From positions 1-37,625 of the forward strand of contig JAPTJF010000552.1 of assembly GCA_029339195.1 (NCBI GenBank): a DNA stretch of 37,625 nucleotides. Reading direction: 5' to 3'. Position numbers and translations under genes: made by a program. The notes below the pieces were generated by a model, which saw only the letters and a program-made list of their open reading frames with translations, was not told where the DNA came from and made no database searches. Shown here one piece after another: positions 1 through 9,244 of this stretch; positions within the stretch are counted from its first letter, which is position 1; each line of letters starts with the position of its first letter. Source of the DNA: Micractinium sp. NFX-FRZ. Taxonomy: Eukaryota; Chlorophyta; Trebouxiophyceae; Chlorellales; Chlorellaceae.

Positions 1-6
1 GGGCCT

Positions 7-31
7 CCCCCCCCCCCCCCCCCCCCCCCCC
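7..31. repeat. Poly-C tract (25 C)
   Basis: An uninterrupted run of 25 C, or poly-G on the other strand. It lies in the intron just upstream of the first visible exon of the MYND gene (acceptor at 51-52), so it could form part of that intron's pyrimidine tract. Long C/G runs are prone to length errors in sequencing, so the exact length is doubtful. Confidence 0.9.
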
Positions 32-52
32 ATTCTGCCTGCCCCGCTGCAG

Positions 53-2739
53 CGCCAACTATGGCCTGGGCCCCTGCCTGCTGCTATCGGATGCTGAGCT
101 GGCGCTGCAGGTGTGAAGGCGTGGGGTGTGCTGCTCTGCCACTGCCGCCGCCGCTGGCGGCGCTGCTGCGGCTGCGGCCGCTGCGGCCGCTGCTGCTGCT
201 GATCCCATGTGGCTGCGGCTTGCCCATCTCGGCGGCTGCTGCACTGCCCCTGCTGGCGTCCTCTCTGTGCCATCGGGTCACGGGTTGCCGCAGCCGCTGC
301 TGCCGCTGCATGCCACGCCACGGTGCCGTGACGTGCATGTCATGCCACGCTGCTGTGCTACGACCGCTTCGTGCTACACCTGCCGTGCTCCGACTGCAGT
401 ACGGAGAGTACGACGGCACCTCATGCGAACGGGACCAGGTGGTCCGCACCCTCCTTGTAGACCGCTTTGTGCAGCAGGCCACCGAGCAGTTCCAGCAGGG
501 CTGGACGCCCGACCAGGTGGGTGGGGCCTGGCTGGCCAGGAAGCAACCGCCACAATGTGATTCATTGGATCAGTCCAGAGCCCCTTGGAGCCAGAAAGAC
601 TTGAGGGACTGTGCATGGGGAAGCTTGTGTGCTGCGCTTGCAAGGGAGTGGGTGTGTCCCGCCAGTGATCACAGCACGGCAGCGCTCTCAGGCTGTCCTG
701 TTTGTCTCTGAATGGCAACCCACCATGCCACACGCCCCGCTGCCCCTCTCTTGTGGCCCATGCCACCTCCCTCTGCAGGATCTGCTGCACTGGCGCCTGC
801 TGTACGTGGCCGGCCCACCTGCCGGCTGGTTCACCTTCCCATTGCTCACCACCCACCGGGTAGGCACTTTGCAGAGCTGTTAGAGCCTGGGGGCAGATGG
901 CAGCATGTGGGCCTGCTCTGCCGTTTGGGCTGTTGTGTGGCCATGCAGCCGCCGTGGCTCCTGGGGGCTGGCAGGCCCTGCCAGGCGCGTGCAGCCTGCC
1001 TGCCCTTAGAGGCACGCCACCCTGGTGTGCCCGCTCGTCTTCCTCTGCTCAAGCTGCCCGCAGTGCCCCCCACTGCCTAGCCCTCCCTGCTAGTCGTGTT
1101 GACTGCCGTTCACTGCTTGGCCCGGCGTGCTACGCCTGCTGCGCCTGCGATGCCTGCAGGCCAAGCTTCCCATGCTTGAGTTGCCCCCTTTACCTGCAAC
1201 CCTGTCAAAAGAAATCAAAAAAAAAGCGTGTCCCTGGGCCTGCAGCTTCCAGACCTGTTGGAGTCAGCCCAGCTCATTCAGGCGACGCAGCGGCTGTACA
1301 TTGAGTGGGCGCTTGGTGCTGGAGGGGATGTGGATGCCTGGCGGGAGGAGGGACAGCAGCTACGGGTGAGGGCGCCCCTCGCCCGCATGCTCCGTTCGGC
1401 TGGGCACGTTGTTGCGCGTGGCCATCCCCTGCCCACCATCTGCCCTGTGTGCACGTGCCTCCTCACTGTAGCTTGCTCACTACCGCTGCCTGGTGTCAGG
1501 AACCGGAGGGTGGGAGGGGTACTGGCCGGCGCACTGCCGTGGAAGGGGCACGCAGCGAACCCCCCGGGGGGCCAGCTGCCTGCCCTCTGCCTGCCACTGC
1601 CCTGGCTTCCCTGGCGCCACTGCTCCCTTCCTCGCCACTGCTCCCTTCGCTGTGCCCCTGCAGCGGGACCTTGAGCATCTCGAGGTCCACGGTTGGATTC
1701 TTGACTGGCACAGGGCGGTGCGGCAGCTGCCCGGCAGCTACGCCAGCCTGGCGGCTCGCCTGCAAGCCGTGAAGGTTGTGTCCCCAAGGTGGGTCGGCTG
1801 GCAGCAGGCAAGGGGGCATTCGTGCGCATTCAGCCGGGCCCACTCTGTGCACCGCGGCCTGCTGCCGTGGCAGCGTGCGCGGGGGGCCTGTGATATGCAC
1901 CATGCACCGCAAATGGTCCAAACGCAGAGCAGCAGGTCAGCTTGTAGTCCGATGACAAGCTGCGTCCAACTCAGGTGCTGCCTCTGGTGCACCTGTTTGC
2001 TGCTCTTGCTCACGTTCTCGTGCTCTGCCTTCCGTGCCTTCCAAACCACCTGCCTTGCATGGCGGCAGGCACTCTGTCTCAACAACGGTCTCGGGCCGCC
2101 CCAGCTGGATGGGGCCGCAGCCGCCGCTGGCTGCGCTGGCAGAGCAGGTGCACGAGGAGCGCGCCCGCCACTGCTGCAACTACAAGTGAGTAGTTGCCCG
2201 AGTGTAGTGGTCGTGGGACACAAGAGTGAGTGTTGGCCGCTGGTTGACAGGTTAGGAGGGGGGCAGCAGCCAGCACACGCTTCTGGTCGCCATCAGGTGT
2301 GCAGGCCTGCATGTGTGCTGTGACTCCCGCTGGCTTGGATGTGCGCTGAGCCGTCGGCGTGTCTGCACCCATGTGCAGGTGCCTGCGCAGGGAGGCGCAA
2401 GGGGAGGTGTTCAAGCGCTGCTCGTAAGTGCTTAAGCATGGGGTGTTGCCAGGGTTTGCATGAATGGGTTTTGCAGCAGTATGCCTGCCTGCACTGCGCT
2501 TCATGTATCCCTCATTTGCTGCTGGTCTCTGCTGGTCCTTAACCTTACCATCCCGTGTTCCTTACACCGTCGCCCTGTCACCTGCTTGTGCTCGCCAACC
2601 AACCCACGTACTTTCCTCCAGGCGTTGCAAGACGGCTCACTATTGCAGCCCAGCGTGCTCGGCAGCTGACTGGCCACACCACAAAGCAGACTGCCGGCGC
2701 ATGGCAGCCGAGCGTACGGCGGAGCGTGCCAGCAGTTGA
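53..2739 (+). CDS. MYND zinc-finger protein, copy 1 (5'-partial)
   Basis: Eight exons are supported: 53-110, 400-516, 779-859, 1246-1365, 1664-1788, 2069-2185, 2379-2423 and 2622-2739 (stop TGA). All junctions are GT-AG and phases match. Exon 1 starts inside a codon, so at least one upstream exon lies outside the window. The C-terminus is a MYND-type zinc-binding domain built across the last three exons: CCNYKC, then RCSRC, HYCSPAC, and the closing H and C of HHKADC. MYND domains usually bind proline-rich partner peptides and are common in chromatin and signalling proteins. The roughly 190 residues before it (blocks such as ERDQVVR, FVQQATEQF, WILDWHRAVRQLPGSY) match nothing I recognise. Copy 2 (about 5919-8848) has the same exon plan and nearly the same exon lengths, which independently supports this model. 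Partner and role are unknown. Confidence 0.85.
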
Positions 2740-3242
2740 AGGGGGCCTGCCGCAACGCTAGTCAACTTGGTCAGCAAGCGGGCATGTGTGCCAGCTTTGA
2801 TCAGCCCAGCGCGTCGGTGGTGCCTCAGTCTACCCAACTTGATGCCTGCCTCGCACGCATGCCTTGGTATCCGCTCTGTGCTCCCCTGACCTGTGTCATC
2901 TGCTAGACTGTGCCCTCGTCGAGCTATGGTTGGGTTCGTCGGGCAAGGGCCTGCATTTGGGTGTGCCTGGAGACGCAGGCACTGCACCGGGCACCGCCGG
3001 CCTTGGCCCTGCAAACCCTACACAGCTCAGCACGCCACCCCTTGGTTCAAGCTTTCGGCCTCACTGCATCACTTGCGGCAAACGTGGTCGCATCTCCTCC
3101 TATAAGCAGCACGCCCTGCTCAGGCCTGCTGTTGGTTTGAGTTGCCGCAGGGTTGCTGAAACCGGTCTCGGCTTCCCCATCGGCTTGCCGCAACCCCTGA
3201 GCTCTCGACAGAAACCATATTCGCACCATCGCGACAGCAGGC
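2740..3242. other. Intergenic, 3'UTR of MYND copy 1 and upstream region of next gene
   Basis: About 500 bp between two genes on the same strand. I see no convincing coding exon, RNA gene or repeat. It should hold the 3'UTR of the first gene and the promoter of the second, but no clear TATA box or TGTAA poly(A) motif stands out. Confidence 0.5.
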
Positions 3243-5811
3243 ATGGAGCTGCAAGCAGTCGCCACCGCCGGCGCTTTTCAGCAGTTGGGGAAGCCCAAGG
3301 TGGGATCATGGGACGCACAGGGTAGGGAGGTGCCGTAAATAGCGCAATTGACACCAATCTCCGGTCGCGCTGACCGCCTGTCCCCACTCCCTCGACCTGC
3401 CGCCGCCACCGCCCGCCCACCGCGCACCACGCTCTCGTGCAGGGCGCCGCCCACTGGCTGCTGCGCCTGGCGATCCACTTGACTATGGAGGACCCCGACA
3501 GCAGTCATTTCTTTTTAATGAAGAGCTACTTCTACCCTCTGTTTGGCCGCCTCACGCTGTCTCACAAGCTCGCCCTCATGGCCGACCTGGCTGAGGGCCT
3601 GCTGTGCCCCGGCACGCCGCTGCCGCCAGACACACTGCAGCACCACGCGGCGCTACTCTACCTGTTTGAGCACGTGCAGGAGAAGCTGGACTATGAATTA
3701 GATGTGAGCTGCAGCCCGCTGCCCGCGTTCCTTGAACACGGCACCCTGAGCAAGGGGATGTGGCATGTGCGGCATGGGCCCAGCACCGCTCGGGTGCCAG
3801 CCGCTGCGTGCATGCTTAGTCCACCCGACCGCTTGCCAGGCTGGGGGCGGGGCCTGCACCCGTTGCCCTGCCGTATGCACAACATGATTGCTCATCGCGG
3901 AGCGTAGATATATACATGGTTAGCATAGCCAGCCCTGGTTGAGCTACCTGCAGAGGGTGGGGGCGAGGAGGTGCTCCTTGGCTGACCGCTTCACACATCG
4001 CCCTCGGGCCCGCCAGTGCAAAGTGGATTCGCAACAATGTGTACCCCCCATTGCCCCGCAGACGCTGGAGGAGGAGGAGGATGCCGAGGAGGAGGCACAG
4101 CTGACCGCCAGCAGCGGCCAGGAAGAGAGCAACAGCATTGGGTCGGGCCAGGAGCTGGGCCTCCTGGGTGAGGATGAGAGCGCTGAGCTGGCAGCAGAGC
4201 TGCGCCGGGCAGCAGAGGCCGTGGCAGCAGCAGAGGCGGCGGCCGCGGCGGAGGCGGCGGCAGCGGCGGAGGCGGCAGCTGCTGCCTCTACCTCTGCTGC
4301 CCCGGAGAGCGCCGGGGAGGAGCAGGCGGAGGCGCAGCAGCAGCAGCAGCAGCAGGCGGAGCGGCAGCACCGCGCCGACTTTGACGACGACAGCCGGCGA
4401 CATGCACGGTACGTTTTGTGTCCCTCCCTGCCTCCCTCTCAGCCTTGCCGCTCTTTCCGTCTCCCCCCTGTGTGCCTGCCCTCGCCAGCCAGCCTCCAAT
4501 GCCCTGCCCCACAATGCAAACCAGCCACCGCCCTGTGGACCATCACGCCTGCTCGCAGGAACATGGCTGTGCAGCAGCGGCAGGAGACGCGCGCCCGGCG
4601 GCAGGCGCAGCAGGCGGCTGCTGGCCTGGCTGGGCTGACTGATGCACAGCTGATGGAGGAGCTCACTGCGGGTGAGTGCAACGCAATGTATTGCAAGTGT
4701 TGCACCCAGGCCAGCTGTGCTCAGCTCGCTTTTGATCTGATGGTTGGACTGGCTGGCTGCATGATGATGGCTGAGCCTCTCGGGGCTGAGCCCTCATAGC
4801 TCTGGGGGCTGGAGGCTCCCCCTACGGCACCCGCCCGTACTTGCTGCCGTCCACCGCATGTGAGCAACCCCCTGTTGCGCCCTCCCTCATGTGGCTGTGG
4901 GCAGGGTCGCCCCAGAGCATGCTCACCCCTCGGCAGACATACATCATGTTCACACACGTCCTTGGCTTGGGCCTGCAGGTGACTCTTGTGTGTGCTCTGT
5001 AGGCCTGTGTGCGCTGCAGCGTGTGCTGTTACGCACTGGACCAGCAAGGGGCTGTGGGGGCTGCAGCAGCGGTGGGCAGCATTGGCGCAACAGGTGCCAG
5101 GAGCGGAGTGTGAGCTGTGGCGCAGCATGCATGCCATTCCCCCCTTCCGGCCTAGCCCCGTCTGCATTGTTGCTCTTTCCCCTGAGGTGTGGTCCATCCT
5201 TGCAGCTTCCCACCGTGCCTCGTGACCCTCTGTGCCCTCTCCCTTTGGCCTCGTGAGCAGGGAGAGCTCAACGGGCCAGTCATCGCGGCTCAGGTGATAA
5301 CTGACTCCAACAACGGCCAACTGATGCACGAGCGGCTCAACAGTGCAGGTGTTTGCAGCGGCTGGGGACGAGCAGCGTTTGCTGGCTGAACCAGGCCGGC
5401 ATGGGGGCGTGGATTGTATGTGATAATTTCTAATCTGGAAAGCCAGGGAACCTTTAAGGTTGAAGGAGGCGACAAGCGCTGCAGCCCGCCTGCACTATAC
5501 AGCCGCTCCTATGCTGTGGAATGGTCGTGTGTTTGTCAGAGGCGCCCCATCTTTCTACCGGCTTGTCCTGAGGCTGCAACCACAGAGGCTGGCACACCCC
5601 ACGTCTCAACTTGCTGCTCAGTCAAACCTCCTGCCTGCCATCCCTCCTGCCTGCCTGCCTGCGCACCTCCCATGCAGAGGATTTGCAGTTCCCGGCGGGG
5701 CGCGTGACCTGGCGCCAGCTGTTCTGTCGGTACCTCAAGCAGCGCTACCCCCAGCTCACACCCGATCCGGAGACACTGGAGAGCAACACCTGCCAAGTCT
5801 GCACACAGTGA
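3243..5811 (+). CDS. Unknown multi-exon protein with acidic/Ala-Gln-rich middle
   Basis: Exons with matching phases: 3243-3299 (ATG, MELQAVATAGAF), 3443-3703, 4062-4408, 4559-4671, 4815-4859, 4905-4978 and from 5003 (ending about 5093 or earlier). Further likely coding pieces lie at about 5262-5346 (reads GELNGPVIAAQ), 5470-5575 (reads LWNGRVFVRGAPSFYRLVL) and 5682-5811 (ends CQVCTQ, stop TGA), but their junctions are not settled. Exon 2 is a compact helical-looking block (FYPLFGRLTLSHKLALM). Exon 3 is acidic, then Ala- and Gln-rich; exon 4 is basic, RARRQAQQ-like. Exon 2 followed by charged low-complexity sequence faintly recalls WHIM/DDT chromatin proteins, but I could not confirm this and give no function. 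The gene sits between two MYND paralogues on the same strand. TGTAA motifs occur just after the stop (5818-5822) and at 5892-5896. Confidence 0.65.
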
Positions 5812-5918
5812 GCCGAGGTGTAACACTGTGTGGCAGTGCCAAGCAGTCAGCAAGCAGTGCCTTGAGCATGCAAGCAGTGCAACGCTACAATTGTAAGCCT
5901 GCCCACGCCCCGCCAAGG

Positions 5919-8848
5919 ATGGCCGGGTTGTCAGTGTGCGGCCGGCGACAGTAGAAGACAGCAGCTGGCGTGGGGCACACAACTGGCGGTGCTCACTGCT
6001 ATCAAGCTTCTGGCGCATCCCCCAACTGCTGCTGCTGCACCTCTGTTCCTCCCTCCAATTCCCTGCCCCGCTGCAGAGCAAGGTTTGGACTGGGCCCCTG
6101 CCTGCTGCTGTCAGATGCTGAGCTGGCGCTGCAGGTGTGAAGGCATGGGGTGTGCTGCTGCTGCCACTTCCTCAACTTGCGTGCACTGCGGCAAGCAGAG
6201 ACAGTACCGCGTGTTTCAATGCTGTGTTGTGCAAGCACCGAGGTGTGACTGCTGCGCTTTGCTTCTTGTGCTCCGACTGCAGTACGGCATGTACGACGGC
6301 ACCTCATGTGAGCGTGACCAGGTGGTCCGCAACCTTCTCGTGGACCGCTTTGTGCAGCAGGCCACCGAGCAGTTCCAGCAGGGCTGGACGCCTGATCAGG
6401 TGGGGGGGCGCGTGTGGGTGGGTGGGTCACGTGGCACGGTTCTCATGCTGGGGAAGGTGGCCGTGAGTGCGAATGCAGTAGGGCAGGCAAACGCGGCGAA
6501 CCGTGGGTGCTACATGCTGTGTGGCGGGGCGCTCCGCCTGCCCCACGCTTTGGTTGTGCTGTCCTGCCGTGCCACCTGGCGCCTGCCCGTGGCAACGCGT
6601 GACACGTGTGGATGCACGCCTCCTTGTTGTGGCAGGACATGCTGCACTGGCGCATGCTGCACGTGTCCTCCCCGCCCGTCGGCTGGTTCACCTTTCCTGA
6701 CCTCACCACGAGCGAGGTGAGCAGGTTGTTTTACACGCGGGCAGTGCCAGCTGGGCGAGGGTACCGACTTGGGTGACACTTGTGTGGGAGTACCAACCAG
6801 GGTACTTGTGTGTGCCCGCCTGTTTGCCCAAATGTGGCATGCATTTCCGTCACCTGACCAGCTGCTGTGCATGGTGACTGGCGGGCAGGGCTTGAATCTG
6901 TGCGCGTCCCTGTCCTTGCGCCCGGAGCAACTGCGCCCCACACCCTGCCTGTGTGACCAGCCTGTTCTGCCCGCAGCCTGAACGCTGAGCCCCTCTGGAA
7001 TGAAGCAGCGGGGCAGCCGCTACTGCATACCACGCAGTCTCCAACTGCCCACGTGTGACACCTTGCCATGCATTTGCACGCTCCTTCCTTCACCGCATGT
7101 GGTGCCTGCAGCTGGCGAACCTCCAGGCGTTCACCAGACTCTTCAAAGCAAAGCAGCGTCTGTACATTGAGCTGGCGCTGAGTGCGCCGGAGGACATGGA
7201 GCGCTGGCGCGAGAGTGTGCAGCTACAGGTGTGGGCGTGTGTTGGGCAGGGTCGGGAGGGTGTCAAGAGGGGAGTTGCCTGGGCACGCCCCTATTGCAGC
7301 AGGCGCCAGGCGGGCGCACGCTTGGGGCGCAACGCATCCTGCCGCCTCAGCAAGCTCTCCCGCCATGTCAGGCGCCCACGGCATGTGCAACACCCCTGCC
7401 GTGCGAGCAAGGACACACAGAGCGGGTGGTGGCTGTTGGAAGCCCGAAGCCCCTTGCTTTGCCACCGCACTTGTCACCCCTAGCAGTGTGCCACAGCTCC
7501 CCTGTCTGAGCTACCCAGCAGGAAGATGGGAGGTGAACACAGTGCTGCCCTCGCTCCCTGGATGGCCCCCCTTGCAGGATCAGCTTGGGTACATGGAGGA
7601 GCGCTGCTGGATCTTGGACTGGCATCGGGCGGTGCGGCAGCTGCCAGGCAGCTACGCCAGCCTGGCGGCCCGCCTGCAGGCGGTGAAGCTGGTGCATCCC
7701 CGGTGGGTGGGCGGGTGGCCACCGGGCAGCGTGAGGGTGGGGGGAAGGCGGGGCTTGTGCCAGACCGGCGCCTGCATGACCGGGGTTCGGTTAGTGCACC
7801 CTCAAGTGTGCTTGGTGTGCACATGTGTTGGTGATCGTTGCAGCTGCAGCACGCCTTCTCCCATGTTTGCAAGCCACCAGTTTGTCGTGTGCACAATAAC
7901 CTACCTTCTTGCGTGTAAGGTAGGGACCGGGCATGGGCGTCTGTCCTCAGCCTCCTTTCCTCCCGCCTTAACTATGAAGGACCCCTGGCGGCAGCCGCCC
8001 GCGCCTGCCGTTGTGCTGCTGGGGTGCTGTTGCGCCCTGTCCCCTCCTCGTGTCCCGAACCCGGTCCAGCTGGCCACGTCCGTTTGCGGCCACAGCCTGC
8101 AGGTTGTGCCCTGCCGCCACTGCTTAGTGCACCCACACCCTCCCCTTTCCACCAAGCCACCAACCCTGGCAGGCACATGCTGCCCTCAGTTGCTGCTGTG
8201 CTCCTGCTGTGCTGTCTTAACCCCCTCCCCCTGGCCTCCATCTGCACCCCCGGCAGGTACCCTCTGGCGGCCACAGTGTCGGGCCGCCCCAGCTGGATGG
8301 GGCCTCAGCCGCCGCTGGCTGCGCTGGCAGAGCAGGTGCAGGAGGAGCGGGGGCGGCGCTGCTGCAACTTCAAGTGAGTGCACCCAGCGTCTGGTCGCCA
8401 TCAGGTATGCAAGCATGCGTGTGAGTGCGCTGCGACTCCCGCTGGCTTGGATGTGCGCTGAGCCGTGGGCGTGTCCGCACCCGCTTGCAGGTGCCTGCGC
8501 AGGGAGGCGCAAGGGGAGGTGTTCAAGCGCTGCTCGTAAGTGTTGAAGTGTGCGGTTTGCTGCCAGGGTTTGATTGATTGTGGTATGTTTGGCGTGGTAT
8601 ATGCCAGCCTGTACTGTCCCTGTGACTGCCTCATGTGCTGCTGGTCTCCGCTCATCCTGAACCTTACACCCCGTAAACCCAAACACCGTTGCCCTTGTAC
8701 CTGCCCACCCATCCACATACTTTCCACCAGGCGTTGCAAGACGCCTTACTATTGCAGCGCAGCGTGCTCGACAGCTGATTGGCCCAACCATAAGAAAGAC
8801 TGCCGGCGCATGGCAGCCGAGCGCACGGCGGAGCATGCCAGCAGTTGA
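5919..8848 (+). CDS. MYND zinc-finger protein, copy 2
   Basis: Exons: 6077-6134, 6283-6399, 6636-6716, 7112-7228, 7578-7702, 8257-8373, 8491-8535 and 8731-8848 (stop TGA). The lengths equal those of copy 1 exon for exon, except one exon that is a codon shorter. The first coding exon is tentative: 5919-5929 is an 11-nt exon (MAG plus two bases) with a good ATG context and a GTCAGT donor, and it gives the right phase and a total of 789 nt (262 aa). The C-terminal MYND domain reads CCNFKC, RCSRC, YYCSAAC, NHKKDC, so all expected zinc ligands are present. The segment WILDWHRAVRQLPGSY is identical to copy 1, while neighbouring residues differ. The last intron-exon blocks are nearly identical to copy 1 even inside the intron. 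The function of the N-terminal 190 residues is unknown. Confidence 0.85.
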
Positions 8849-9106
8849 AGGGAGCCTGCCCTGCAGCGAGGGACTTGTCAGCTGTTTGGTGTTGACTGTG
8901 CATGCCCCTGGCGGCCTGGCCGCCTCCCGGCAGCAACCGTCGCTGTCCTGCCTCGTTCACCTTTGTTCGCTGTGTGAAAGTGCTGTGAATTATACAACCG
9001 TCTAAGGCACCCCACAATGCTATCAATTACGCTGCTCTGGGGCGGCCGCTCCTTCCTGCTTGCGCTGCACACACCAGGTGCACTTGCTCATTCACACAGC
9101 AATGCG

Positions 9107-9111
9107 TTACA
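9107..9111 (-). terminator. Candidate TGTAA poly(A) signal for SCO1
   Basis: TTACA on +, TGTAA on -, about 135 nt beyond the SCO1 stop. TGTAA is the usual green-algal polyadenylation motif. It is short and will occur by chance, so this rests on position only. Confidence 0.45.
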
Positions 9112-9167
9112 ATAAGGACGGGCACGCTTTGTTGAAAACAATATGGTTGCGACGAGGAGAGAGAGCG

Positions 9168-9172
9168 TGTAA
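9168..9172 (+). terminator. Candidate TGTAA poly(A) signal for MYND copy 2
   Basis: TGTAA followed by an A/T-rich stretch, about 320 nt after the MYND copy 2 stop. It is the best-placed motif of this kind downstream of that gene. Confidence 0.4.
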
Positions 9173-9244
9173 ATTAAAAGCACATGCACATGGAAGGGCT
9201 TGAGGCCCCCCAGGCTATGGGCGCCGCTGCTGCTGCGACACCGC

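Larger units (their letters stand above)
8849..9244. other. Convergent 3' region between MYND copy 2 and SCO1
   Basis: About 400 bp separate the two convergent stop codons. Nothing coding is visible. Both genes have a TGTAA-type poly(A) motif here, and the inferred 3'UTRs overlap by about 60 bp. Confidence 0.5.

Noticed and set aside
59..482. Long Ala/Arg-rich open frames on both strands in the first 500 bp
   Set aside because: They are shadows of GC-rich triplet sequence in an intron. The only supported exons are 53-110 and 400-516, which match the second MYND copy.
5695..5811. Possible PAZ/Argonaute-like end in the unknown gene (YLKQRYPQLTPD)
   Set aside because: The resemblance is only a few residues, with no PIWI or other PAZ features anywhere in the gene.
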